Notes under the pieces: model-generated
What the model saw: the letters and a program-made list of their open reading frames with translations, nothing else
The model's database searches: none
What the model was told of the DNA's origin: nothing
Position numbers and translations under genes: made by a program
Shown here: positions 1-9,000 of the stretch, one piece after another
How positions within the stretch are numbered: position 1 is the stretch's first letter
Layout of the letters: the number at the start of each line of letters is the position of its first letter
Source of the DNA: Phycisphaerae bacterium
GTDB lineage: Bacteria > Planctomycetota > Phycisphaerae > JAAYCJ01
DNA length: 35,067 nucleotides
Assembly: GCA_012729815.1 (NCBI GenBank)
Contig: JAAYCJ010000101.1
Coordinates: 1-35,067 of the forward strand
Direction of reading: 5' to 3'

Positions 1-2
1 AA

Positions 3-82
3 AAGGGGACATTCTACTTTTCGGCGACCTTGCCGCGGCCAAGGATGGGGAGTACCACCGCCAAAAAGTAGAATGTCCCCTT
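3..82. repeat. REP-like long inverted repeat
   Basis: Positions 3-21 and 64-82 are near-perfect reverse complements (arm AAGGGGACATTCTACTTTT), separated by about 42 bases. The pattern of a GGGGAC-N-CTTTT arm facing its complement is typical of dispersed REP/RAYT-type palindromes in bacterial genomes. No transposase lies beside it in the window. It could also fold as a large hairpin in RNA, but nothing in the window shows it being transcribed. Confidence 0.6.
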
Positions 83-90
83 CTTCACCC

Positions 91-119
91 TTGCCAAGAA
101 TGACGGCTCACTGTATCAT
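91..119 (+). promoter_or_regulatory. Sigma70-type promoter of the GntR-family regulator
   Basis: TTGCCA at 91-96 and TATCAT at 114-119 are separated by 17 bases, matching five of six consensus bases in each box. The predicted transcription start is near 126, about 32 bases before the start codon at 158, and directly abuts the palindrome at 127-139. Confidence 0.55.
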
Positions 120-139
120 GCCATTAGATACATTGTATC
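112..139. promoter_or_regulatory. Candidate operator for autoregulation of the GntR-family regulator
   Basis: A perfect palindrome GATACA-T-TGTATC occupies 127-139, and a third half-site TGTATC lies at 112-117, overlapping the -10 box. A palindrome covering the -10 and transcription start next to a GntR/LacI-type gene is the usual arrangement for autorepression. The binding protein is inferred from adjacency only. Confidence 0.5.
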
Positions 140-157
140 GGTTTTCAGGCGGATGTC

Positions 158-1255
158 ATGGCGATCGCGACGAGTGGTGGAACCAAGTATGAGCGGTTGG
201 CGGCGAGGGTGGAGGCTGAGATTCGCCGTGGAGGGTATCGGCCGGGCCAGGCGTTGCCGTCGATTCGGAGTCTGATGTCGAGCGACGGGCTGAGCATGGC
301 CACGGTGGTCAAGGGGTTGGGCGAACTGGAGAGGCGAGGGCTGATCCATCGGATGCAGGGGCGGGGGTATTTCGTATCGGACCGACACCGGCCGCACCCG
401 GAACTGGCCCAGATCGCCCTGCTGACGCCGGCCCTGGCGGGCGACACCAATACCTACGTCAAGGGCTTAAGCAAAGTGTTCGGCGGCAGCGAACGGTTCT
501 CGTTGGCAACGTATTCGACCCACTCGGACCTCAAGCAGTACCAGGAACTGATCTATCGAATGGCGAAGGTGCGACCAGCCGGCGCGGTGGTGACGGCGGT
601 GCCGCGAACCCTGATGGAACTGGATTACGGTCCGCTGTTCGACGCGGGGATTCCCGTGGTGGCGATCGGCCGCGACCATCAGGATCTGCCGTGCGACCGG
701 ATCGACTACCACGGCGGTAACAGCGGTCCGAAGCTGGTGCCGCACCTGCTGGAGCGCGGGGCGAAGGGATTCGCGGTGTTCATGGTCATGCACGGCAGCG
801 ATCCGACCCGGCAGGAGTTACTTTCGGGCATTCAGAACGCGCTGGCGGCGGAGGGGATCGACCTGCCGAATGAGAGGGTGTTCACGTTTCGCGCCCCCCA
901 CGGCTGGATGAATCCGCCGAACCCGTGCATCGACGCCCAGGAGGAGATGCGCCGCATTCTGGGCGGCGGCCGATCATTCGACACGCTGATCTGCTGTCAC
1001 GACTACTCGGCATGGGGCGCATTGCTGGCCATTCTGGAGGCGGGGATCAAGGTGCCGAGCGAACTGCGGGTGGCTTCGGCGGCCCGCGGCGGCGTCAGTG
1101 GCCTGGCGCTAATGAAAGTGACGACGATCGAAGTGTACATGGAGCAGCAGTCGGAGACGGCTGGGCGGTTGCTGCTTCGGCGGATCGAGGGATACAACGG
1201 ACCGCCGGAGGTGCACTATGTGGCGGGCGACCTGGTGATCGGGGAAACGACGTGA
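158..1255 (+). CDS. GntR-family transcriptional regulator with LacI-type sugar-sensing domain
   Basis: This is a 365-residue regulator. Residues 1-75 form a GntR winged helix: the helix-turn-helix region reads PSIRSLMSSDGLSMATV and is followed by the wing LIHRMQGRGYFVSD. Residues 85-365 resemble the periplasmic-binding-protein-like effector domain of LacI/GntR hybrids, with alternating strand and helix segments such as IALLTPAL, AGAVVTAVP and GIPVVAIGRD. Such proteins usually bind a sugar and release DNA. It heads a glycan-degradation locus and has a palindromic operator over its own promoter, so it probably controls itself and the downstream genes. It is followed after 43 bases by a pseudopilin gene. 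The family call is firm; the effector and target sites are inferred. Confidence 0.85.
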   Translation: MAIATSGGTKYERLAARVEAEIRRGGYRPGQALPSIRSLMSSDGLSMATVVKGLGELERRGLIHRMQGRGYFVSDRHRPHPELAQIALLTPALAGDTNTYVKGLSKVFGGSERFSLATYSTHSDLKQYQELIYRMAKVRPAGAVVTAVPRTLMELDYGPLFDAGIPVVAIGRDHQDLPCDRIDYHGGNSGPKLVPHLLERGAKGFAVFMVMHGSDPTRQELLSGIQNALAAEGIDLPNERVFTFRAPHGWMNPPNPCIDAQEEMRRILGGGRSFDTLICCHDYSAWGALLAILEAGIKVPSELRVASAARGGVSGLALMKVTTIEVYMEQQSETAGRLLLRRIEGYNGPPEVHYVAGDLVIGETT

Positions 1256-1257
1256 GG

Positions 1258-1283
1258 AATTGTTGATTGATGATTGCTGATTT
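1258..1283. repeat. Degenerate 7-bp tandem repeat (AATCNNN type), minus orientation
   Basis: Read on the minus strand this is AATCAGC-AATCATC-AATCAAC-AATT, a seven-base period with an invariant AATC core. The same period appears at 1326-1358 and 34024-34055. It fills most of the gap between the regulator and the first pseudopilin gene. Confidence 0.6.
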
Positions 1284-1298
1284 GGAAAGAACACGAAC

Positions 1299-2027
1299 AT
1301 GAGACGCCAAACTGTGCTTTCCGCAGATCCGAAATCCGCAATTCGAAATCCGAAATCCTTCACCTTGATCGAACTTCTGGTGGTGGTGGCGATCATCGCC
1401 GTGCTGGTGGCGATCCTGCTGCCGGCGCTGAGCGAGGCGCGGGAACGGGCCAAGGACATGACCTGCACCTCGAATCTGCGGCAGATCGGCGTGGGGATGC
1501 TGCAGTACCTCGATGAGCACAACGACCATTTTCCATTCACGTGCCAGTCGCCGTTTCAGGGCCGGCCGGACGACCCGTACCACATGCCGAACCTGCAGGT
1601 GTGCCTCGAGGCGTGGTTTCCGCGAAACGAGGACTTCATCTGCGGGAACCGCCCGTGGTGGCCGGGCGAGGCGGCGGCGTTGAACAAGCCGTGGAAACGA
1701 AATCGAATCTGGGGCTGTCCGAACGATCATCTGAATGTGGATTATTTCAAGGTCTACGGATCGAGCTACATCTATATCTCGGAATTCGTCGGTTGGCCGG
1801 CGAGCCAGGATCCCCGTGACAATCCGTTCTGGTGTCGCAACTACTGCTATCACCGCTCCGGTGAAGTGGGCGAGCCGAGTCGGGCGATCTTTGTGAACGA
1901 CTGCAAGGGCTCGCCTCCGTACCCGCACTCCGGCGGGCGGTACAACAACGGGCTGTGCGTGGACGGTCACGTGGAGACCGGGCCGGGCCTGGCGTTCAAC
2001 CAGACGATGCAGTGGAGGTTCGAGTAG
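1299..2027 (+). CDS. Prepilin-type pseudopilin (DUF1559-like, H-X-DG type)
   Basis: This 242-residue protein carries a type IV prepilin N-terminal methylation motif: [19 protein letters not shown] at about residues 19-38, with Phe at the cleavage site and Glu at +5, followed by a hydrophobic helix and the [13 protein letters not shown] segment. The C-terminal region has a variant of the H-X9-DG motif ([17 protein letters not shown], with 11 residues between His and Asp-Gly). Planctomycetes encode many such proteins; they are thought to be pseudopilins of type II-like or pilus-like assemblies, but their role is not settled. GGAAAG at 1284-1289 gives a good ribosome binding site 9 bases before the ATG. 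The leader before the cleavage site is largely encoded by a heptamer repeat. The residue before the cleavage site is Ser rather than the usual Gly. Confidence 0.8.
   Translation: MRRQTVLSADPKSAIRNPKSFTLIELLVVVAIIAVLVAILLPALSEARERAKDMTCTSNLRQIGVGMLQYLDEHNDHFPFTCQSPFQGRPDDPYHMPNLQVCLEAWFPRNEDFICGNRPWWPGEAAALNKPWKRNRIWGCPNDHLNVDYFKVYGSSYIYISEFVGWPASQDPRDNPFWCRNYCYHRSGEVGEPSRAIFVNDCKGSPPYPHSGGRYNNGLCVDGHVETGPGLAFNQTMQWRFE
1326..1358. repeat. Degenerate 7-bp tandem repeat inside the pseudopilin leader
   Basis: GATCCGA-AATCCGC-AATTCGA-AATCCGA-AATCC is a seven-base repeat with an AATC core. It is in the coding frame of the pseudopilin at 1299-2027 and encodes about eleven residues (around [11 protein letters not shown]) just before the prepilin cleavage site. 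The same repeat family occurs in non-coding DNA at 1258-1283 and 34024-34055. Confidence 0.65.
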
Positions 2028-2054
2028 ACCGAGGCCGATGTGTGGAGAAGTCAC

Positions 2055-2753
2055 ATGATTAGAACCAAGGCCTTTACACTGATTGAGCTCCTGGTGGTGG
2101 TGGCGATCATCGCCGTGCTGGTGGCGATCCTGCTGCCGGCGCTGAGTCACGCGCGGGACCAAGCGGAGATGATCGCGTGCCTGAACGTTCAGAAGCAGAT
2201 GGCAACCGCGACCGTGCTGTATATGAATGAATACGGCGGTTACCTGCCCATGCCGATCAAGTTCAATAGTAGCGGGGTTGAGAACTACTGGCCCGGTCTT
2301 CTGGGCGAATGCCTTCCCAGCGGTATTCCACAGGACCCGGGAGCGGTGGGCGAGAAGGACCCGCGATGAGGCCACGAGATCGGCGGATACGGGATGAACT
2401 CATACTGGATCGAGCGGAACACGAACTACGCGGAGAACAAGGATCATCATCCATCAGAAGTAACCGACCACTCGAAGGAAGTGGTGTACTGCTGCAATCG
2501 AGGCATGTGGTCGGTCGGGCCGCTGCTGGACATTTACGAGCCTTCGGTCCACCCGGGGTTCTGGGGCGGCGGTGACGATTTGGACGCGTGCCGCCCGCGA
2601 ATGGCGGCGAGGCATCTGGACAGTTCGAACGTGGTGTTTCTGGACATGCACGCCGAGCACATCTCGTTCGATCTGGCCAAAGACTGGTCGGAATCGTGGA
2701 TCGCCTGGAATTACTGGCCGGCCCCCTACTGCTGGCTGCCCGAGTGGGATTGA
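2055..2753 (+). pseudogene. Second pseudopilin gene interrupted by an in-frame TGA
   Basis: The frame starting at ATG 2055 (GGAG at 2044-2047, 7 bases upstream; a GTG at 2040 is the alternative) encodes [13 protein letters not shown] and the same hydrophobic helix as the preceding gene. It stops at TGA 2367-2369 (codon 105). The same frame then continues without a break to 2753, through GHEIGGYGMNSYW and an H-X-DG-like C-terminal region (SSNVVFLDMHAEHI). With the stop read through the product would be 232 residues, close to the 242 of its neighbour, so this is one gene with a single nonsense codon. It may be a true pseudogene, a readthrough or a base error. The downstream part has an internal ATG at 2394 but no clear ribosome binding site. 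Confidence 0.75.
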
Positions 2754-2813
2754 CGCAGGATTCGTATTTCACCTGACGGTTTTGCCAACCTGTTCCAACG
2801 ATGGAGTTTCTTT

Positions 2814-5800
2814 ATGAACGGTCCCGAGCGAAGTCCGTGCGCCGTGCGGCCCAGTGCGTCGTCGAGAGTTCGCCATGCGTCGCGTCTGTTCGGTCTGCTG
2901 GCGGCGATGGTCGCTCTTGCGGGTCATGCAAATGGCGATCAGGCCACGCCCGACCTGGAGTATCTGCTGGTCCGGCCGACGGAGTTGCCGGGATTGAATC
3001 TCGGCTGGGAGTTTCCCGGGGCTTCTGGACGGGTCGAGACGGCCGACGACCCGCAGCGCGGGCCGTGCCACCGGGTGCACTACGATTTGTCCAAAGGCGG
3101 GCGCTACGTGCGGATGGAGGCTGCGTGTCCGCCTGCGGACGTGTGGGCGATACGGTTTGCCCTTCGCCGGCCGACGGACGCGGGCCAGATGTTCTTCGCC
3201 ATTCGCGATGCGACGGACCAGTACTTCCGCGGGGCGATCGAGGTCAAGGGGCCGGACTGGCAGGAGATGGAAATCCCGCTGACCGAGGAACGGTTCTCAG
3301 CCCATCACGGCGGGGCGAACGACGGACGAATCCATCGTCCGGTGCGAGTGGTATGCATCGAAATGGAGGCGCCGGAAAAGGTCGGCGAGTTTGTCGTCGA
3401 TGAGCTTCGGGCCGTGCTGGACGATCCGGCCAAACCGCCGGTGCCGCGGGTATTCATTCAGCCCGATCCGCCCGGCGGCGTGGCGTTTCTCAACGAGAAG
3501 GCCGTCTATAAGCTCGTCTTGGACAACCGGCTGTCCGTGGCTCGGAATTTGGCCTTTCTGGTGACCGCCGACGATCAGGATGGAAAGCGTCTCTACGCCA
3601 AGCGGCACACGCTGGAAGCCGAGGCGTTCGGGATTGCGGAGCGATCTTTCGATCTGGAAACCAAGAGCCTCGGGTATCAGTTGATTGCCGCGATCGCGGA
3701 GGGCAAAGACTCCGCCGAGGGCGGCGGAGCTACACTGGAGATTCAGAGCGGTCTGGCGGTGGTGGTCGAGCCGCAGCGGTATCACCAGGCCGATCCGGAG
3801 AGCTTCTTCGCCGTCCATCAGGACAAGGGGCTGCTGGAGACGGCGTGCCGACTCGGCGCGAAGGCGGTGATGTGGTCGTCGAACTGGCTGTGGACCGAGC
3901 CGGTGCCGGGCCGGTACGTCTGGGCGGATGAGTATCTGGAGCAGTGCGAAAAACTCGGGCTGGGAATGGTAATCAAGTTCAATCACTTTACGCCGTCGTG
4001 GGCGATCTGGCACGACGCGCCGCGTCCGGAGCTTCAGCCGTTCATCGCCCCGGAGCATCTGGCGAGTTTCGGCAAGTGGGTGGGCGAAACCGTCAAGCGG
4101 TACAAGGGCCGGCTGCAGGCGGTCGAGTTCATCAACGAGCCCGACCTGGGCTACTGGCAAGGAGCGAATCTCGACCTTGAGACGGCGGTCGATATGTACG
4201 TCAAGACGCTGGAGGCGGGCTATGCCGCGGTCAAGGCGGTCGATCCGAACCTCTGCGTCTGGGGCGTGGGGGTCAGCAGCTACGACCAGGGAACGGGCTT
4301 CCGGTTTACCGAGGCGGTGCTGGACAAGGCGGCTGGGGCGTTCGACCACGTGGGCAGCCATCCGTACCCCTGGAGCCACTACATCGGCAATGGGCGGATG
4401 GCCCAGGACGCTGAGGAAGGCGAGATGGCGGGAAAATGCCGGACCACCCTCGATCTGCTCGAGAAGTACGGCAAGCCGCGGACGATGTCCATCGGCGAAC
4501 TCGGCTGGGCGCTGCACCTCTCGGAACCGCCGCTGGGGCCGGATTCGATCGCGTTTGCCGAAATGATGAGCCAGGCGCACATCATCGCCCGGTCGGTCGA
4601 GGAACTGCGGCAGGTCTATTGGTTCACGATGGACGCGCACGACGAGGGCGGCTACTGGTATGGCCTGCTGCGCGGATGGCCCGATCCGCTCTACCCGCTG
4701 CCCGCAGCCTGCGCGTACGCGACGTGCGCCGCGATGATCGACCACACCAGGCCGGCAGGTCCGCTGGCGATGAATCCGACGATCCGGGCGTGGCGGTTCG
4801 ACCGGACGGACGCCGATCTGTCGGTGTTCGCCCTCTGGGCGACCGATGAGGAGATGGAAATCCTCGCGAAGCTGCCCGAGTCGGCCAAGGTGATCGATTC
4901 CTACGGACGCAGCCTCGACGTCGCGAACGGCAAGGGGTTCGCCCTGTCCGGGCTGCCGGTCTACATTGCGACTCCGCAAGCCGATGCCGATCGCACCGTG
5001 GCCGCCCTGGAGGGTGCGCAGACCAAAGCCTCGCGCGATCTGCGGATCAGCCGTCCGCGGCTGGTCTCGGACCGCCTGATCGAGGCGACGGTCACGAACT
5101 ACACGAATAAGCCGATCAAGGCCAAGGTGAGTTTCAGCCAGGCCGCAAAGGAATATCTGGTCAACCCCGGACAAGAGGCGCTGCGACTGGCCGTCACCCC
5201 CCTACCGGACGATCCCGCAGCCAAGCCTGTTCCATTGGTTCTGGAATGGGAAGGCGGCCGGGACCAAGCCGACGTACGGGTCGATCTGGCTCCGATCGTC
5301 GATCTCCGCAGCGACGGATCATACGAAGAGAAAATCGCACGCCTTCGAGCGACGCCGCCGTTGACCCGGACCGAGCGGACGGCGGTATTGCCGTCGGACC
5401 CGACCATCCCGTGGAGCGGACCAGCCGACCTGGGCCTCAAAACCTGGTTCGGTGGAGATGATCAGGCCCTCTACATCGCTGTCGAGATAACCGACGACCT
5501 GCACTGCGTCCCATTTACCGATGAGGGCTACTGGCAGTCGGACAGCCTGCAACTGGGGATCGATCCGCACAACGACTCGACGGCCAACTACGATGAGAAC
5601 GATACCGAACTGGGCTTTGCCGGAGCGACGGACGGCGAACCCGCAGCCCGGATATCCGCCCCCGTTCCCGGCCCGCTGGCCTGCAAGCATCTGAAGATCG
5701 AGCGGGACGAGACGGCCAAGACAACCCGCTACCAAGCCGTCATCGGCTGGGACATCGTGCTGGGCAAAAACGCGGGCGACCCGCGGGGCACGGTGATGGC

Positions 5801-5918
5801 GATCAACCTGATCGCCAATGACAACGACGGCCAGGGGCGGGCCTGCTGGATCGGCCTGACCCCCGGAATCGGCGAGGAAAAGCGACCCGCGCAGTACCTT
5901 CGTTTTGTCGTGCGATAA
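2814..5918 (+). CDS. Secreted clan GH-A glycoside hydrolase with CBM9-like C-terminal domain
   Basis: This 1034-residue protein starts with a long basic leader and a signal peptide (hydrophobic stretch LFGLLAAMVALAGHANG, residues 25-41, cleavage likely after Gly41). Residues 45-200 look like a beta-sandwich. A TIM-barrel hydrolase of clan GH-A (GH5/GH39/GH42-like) spans about residues 320-640, with the acid/base Glu442 in FINEPDLGYW and the nucleophile Glu562 in SIGELGW. Residues from about 850 to 1034 match the CBM9-like family seen at the end of many bacterial glycan hydrolases (ALYIAVEITDD, SDSLQLGID, ELGFAG, DETAKTTRYQAVIGW). GGAG at 2803-2806 sits 7 bases before the ATG. The substrate is not evident. 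Its closest relative in the window in overall layout is the gene at 18083-20950. Confidence 0.8.
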   Translation: MNGPERSPCAVRPSASSRVRHASRLFGLLAAMVALAGHANGDQATPDLEYLLVRPTELPGLNLGWEFPGASGRVETADDPQRGPCHRVHYDLSKGGRYVRMEAACPPADVWAIRFALRRPTDAGQMFFAIRDATDQYFRGAIEVKGPDWQEMEIPLTEERFSAHHGGANDGRIHRPVRVVCIEMEAPEKVGEFVVDELRAVLDDPAKPPVPRVFIQPDPPGGVAFLNEKAVYKLVLDNRLSVARNLAFLVTADDQDGKRLYAKRHTLEAEAFGIAERSFDLETKSLGYQLIAAIAEGKDSAEGGGATLEIQSGLAVVVEPQRYHQADPESFFAVHQDKGLLETACRLGAKAVMWSSNWLWTEPVPGRYVWADEYLEQCEKLGLGMVIKFNHFTPSWAIWHDAPRPELQPFIAPEHLASFGKWVGETVKRYKGRLQAVEFINEPDLGYWQGANLDLETAVDMYVKTLEAGYAAVKAVDPNLCVWGVGVSSYDQGTGFRFTEAVLDKAAGAFDHVGSHPYPWSHYIGNGRMAQDAEEGEMAGKCRTTLDLLEKYGKPRTMSIGELGWALHLSEPPLGPDSIAFAEMMSQAHIIARSVEELRQVYWFTMDAHDEGGYWYGLLRGWPDPLYPLPAACAYATCAAMIDHTRPAGPLAMNPTIRAWRFDRTDADLSVFALWATDEEMEILAKLPESAKVIDSYGRSLDVANGKGFALSGLPVYIATPQADADRTVAALEGAQTKASRDLRISRPRLVSDRLIEATVTNYTNKPIKAKVSFSQAAKEYLVNPGQEALRLAVTPLPDDPAAKPVPLVLEWEGGRDQADVRVDLAPIVDLRSDGSYEEKIARLRATPPLTRTERTAVLPSDPTIPWSGPADLGLKTWFGGDDQALYIAVEITDDLHCVPFTDEGYWQSDSLQLGIDPHNDSTANYDENDTELGFAGATDGEPAARISAPVPGPLACKHLKIERDETAKTTRYQAVIGWDIVLGKNAGDPRGTVMAINLIANDNDGQGRACWIGLTPGIGEEKRPAQYLRFVVR

Positions 5919-5934
5919 ACCGCCAAGAAAGCTG

Positions 5935-5962
5935 TTGACAAACATGCGGGGCATGATAAAAC
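5935..5962 (+). promoter_or_regulatory. Promoter of the tandem GH2 operon
   Basis: A perfect -35 box TTGACA lies at 5935-5940, just after the upstream stop codon. A weaker -10 (TAAAAC at 5957-5962, 16-base spacing; GATAAA at 5955-5960 is the alternative) follows. The predicted start of transcription, near 5969, falls at the edge of the palindrome at 5971-5989. Confidence 0.5.
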
Positions 5963-5970
5963 CGTGCAGA

Positions 5971-5989
5971 ATTGTTAACAGTTAACAAT
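5971..5989. promoter_or_regulatory. Perfect 19-bp palindromic operator
   Basis: ATTGTTAACAGTTAACAAT is a perfect inverted repeat of 9-base arms around a central A, immediately downstream of the promoter and 16 bases before the ATG at 6006. Its form (TTAAC and GTTAA half-sites with odd symmetry) resembles LacI-family operators. It differs from the GATACA/TGTATC palindrome in front of the regulator at 158, so a different or second regulator may act here. Confidence 0.65.
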
Positions 5990-6005
5990 CATGGAGACCT
6001 CTCGC

Positions 6006-9000
6006 ATGCAATCCCTCAACGGCACTTGGAAGCTGGCACTCGATTCGAAGAACATCGGTCGTCAGGAACAGTGGTTCGCAGCGGTTCGACCGGAAGCCCA
6101 GGACGCCCCGGTTCCGGGGATCATCCAACAGGTGTTTCCGGACTGCTACGGCGTGGCTTGGTACTGGCGGACGTTCACACCACAGCAGAATGCCGGTAGC
6201 GACGAGCGATACTTGCTTTCATTCAATGCCGTTGACTATATCGCCGACGTGTGGGTCAACGGCCAGCCGGTCGGCGGCCATGAGGGCAGCGAGACGCCGT
6301 TCGTGCTGGACGTGACCGGGGCGATTGAGCCGGGACAGGAGAACCTGCTGGCGGTGCGGGTGCTGAACCCGACGGACGACCCGATCGACGGGGTCAAGCT
6401 GGCGGAGATCCCCCACCGCAACAAGGAAGCCCGCGAGTACATGCCGGGCCGGTCGTATAACGTCGGCGGGATCATCGACCGCGTGACGCTGACGGCGGCG
6501 CCGGCGGTGCGGATCACGGATATCTTCGCCCGGCCGCAGTGCAGCGACGGGTCGATCCCGGTCACGGTGACGGTGCACAACGACACCGGCAAACCGGTTG
6601 AGGGTCAACTCGCCGCTGTGGTCGGGCAGGCCGCGGGCGGATCGACGCTGACCGAGGCGGCTGTCTCGGGCCGGTTCGATCCGGGCGACAGCACGCACGA
6701 GCTGGTCCTGAAGCTCGATGAGTTCGAGCGGTGGGACCTGGACAACCCGGCGCTGTACCGGGTCGAGGTGGAACTGACGGCCGGCGACGGACGGTTCGTC
6801 CACAGCCGGATGGTGCGCTGCGGGTTCCGCGAGCTTTGCATCAAGGACGGCTACTTCCACCTGAACGGGCGGCGGATCTTTCTGAAATCGACGCACACGG
6901 GCAACCACTTCCCGATCGCCCAGATCAGACCGGTCGACCCGGACCTGATGCGGCGGGACTGCATCATGCTCAAGGCCAGCGGCTACAACTGCATACGGTT
7001 CATCGCGGGAATGAGCCTGGCTGAGCAGATGGACTTCTGCGACGAACTGGGGCTGATGGTGTATGAGGAGTGCCTGGCCGGCTGGTGTCTGGCGGATTCG
7101 CCGGATATGAAGCGGCGGTTCGACCTGTCGGTGCGGGAGATGGTGCTGCGGGACCGGAATCACCCGTCGATCACGATCTGGGGCCTGCTGAACGAGACGC
7201 CGGACGGCCCGGTCTTCCGCCACGCGGTCGATACGCTGGGCCTGGTCCGATCGCTCGACAATACGCGGCTGGTCCTGCTGGCCAGCGGGCGGTGGGATTG
7301 CCAGCCGTCCATCGGGTCGGTGAGCAACCCCGGCAGCGACACGTGGCAGTACGAGTGGGGCATCGAGGGCCCCAACGCCAAAGCCGTCATCAACACGTGG
7401 GACTTGAATCACGGTGGGTACTTCGACAAGATGGGCGACGCCCACGCCTACCCGGCTGTGCCGCACCCGCCGGTGACGATCAACTTCCTCAAGAACCTCG
7501 GCAAGGACACCAAGCCGGTGTTCCTCTCGGAGTACGGCATCGGCAGCATGCTGAACGTGATCCGCGGAACGCGGAAGTATGAAGAATGGGGCGCAAGGCC
7601 CGACCTCTCGGACGCCACCCTGTTCCGCACGATGGCCGAGAAGCTGGAGAACGACTGGAAGCGGTGGGGACTCGAGGGCACGTACGCGTTCACCGAGCAC
7701 CTGCTGCACGACAGCGAGGCGCTTCACGCCCGGTGGCGCAGCCTGGGATTCGACCTGATCCGCTGCAACCCGAAGATCTGCGGGTTCAACCTGACGGGTA
7801 TCCTGGATCACGGGATCACCGGCGAAGGGGCGTGGCGGTTCTGGCGGGAATGGAAGCCGGGGATCTGCGACGTCCTGTCCGACGGCTGGGCCCCGCTGCG
7901 GTGGTGCCTGTTCGTCGATCCGATGCACGGGTACGCGGGCCGGCGGTTCAAGATCGAGGTGCACCTGGCCAATGAGGGCGTTTTGGGCGCGGGCGAGTAT
8001 CCGGTGCGTCTGGCGGTTCAGGGGCCCAAGGGCAAGGTATGGGAGAAGCGCCTGACGTTGACGATCGCCAAGCCGCCCAAGGGACAGGAGCCGCCGCTGG
8101 CCATGCCGGTGTTCTGCGAGGAGGTGGAACTCTCCGGTCCGGCGGGCGAGTACCTGCTGGCCGCGGAGATGGAGCACGGCGGCGCGCCGACAGCCGGGCG
8201 CAAGACGTTCTTCATCAGCGATCCGGCGTCACTGCCCAAGGTGGACAAAGCGGTCACCTTGTTCGGTGTCGATGAGCGGGTCGAGGAGTGGCTCAAGTCG
8301 CGGGGCGTAAAAGTCCGGCGGATGGGCAAAACGCGGAGTACCGAAAAGCAGGTGATCCTCGTGGGCAGCTCGCCGTCGCTTCAGAAGGATGAGGCGGGCT
8401 GGCGAAAGCTGTTGGACCTGATCGCCCGCGGTTCGGTGGCGGTATTCGCCTATCCCGACTGCTTCGCCCGCGGCGAGGAGAACCAGAAGGTCGGCAAGCT
8501 GGAGCGCAAGTGCGCGTTCAAGACGTCGGTGCGAACGTTCCCGGTCGAGAACGCAGCGGAGGAGGAATGGGAAGTCTTCTCCAACGAATACTGGGACGGG
8601 ATCCACTACCTGATCTCCGAGCTGCCGAACGACACCTACAAGGTGGAGCTGGGCTTCTGCGAAGGGTATCAGCCGACGTTGGACATGCGGGTATTCAACG
8701 TGGAGATCAACGGCAAGCGCGTTCTGGAAGATTTCGACATCGTCAAAGAGGCCGGCGGATGGAAGCGGGCGTTGACGCGATCGTTCGACGTGCCTTCGCG
8801 CAAGGGCGAGATCGAGATCAAGTTCGGACACGTCAAAAGCGCGCCGTCGCTGTGCCGGCTGCGGGTCTACAACGGCAAAGGCAAACTGGTGGTCGAGGAC
8901 GCCGCGGTGGTACAGGGCAGGAACACCACCTACTGGCTGCCGCTGCAGAAGTGCGGCCAGGTGCAGCGGTTCGCCGACTGGCTGTACCACAAGGAGTGCG

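Noticed and set aside
2365-2403. Possible selenocysteine at TGA 2367-2369: ATGAG and CTCAT could pair around the codon.
   Set aside because: The stem is short with a loop of nearly 30 bases, unlike a bacterial SECIS element. Pseudopilins have no redox site at this position and no selenium genes are in the window.
2040-2753. Alternative genetic code with UGA as an amino acid.
   Set aside because: Many intact genes here end with TGA (for example 1255, 12797, 15620), so UGA is a normal stop.
3297-5174. Long minus-strand open frame (625 codons) opposite the GH-A gene; similar long ones at 6219-8177, 8229-9914, 10026-11789, 18248-20725 and 23921-26143.
   Set aside because: These are composition-driven antisense frames of high-GC genes, Arg/Pro/Gly/Val-rich with no recognisable domains, and they lie opposite clearly conserved proteins.
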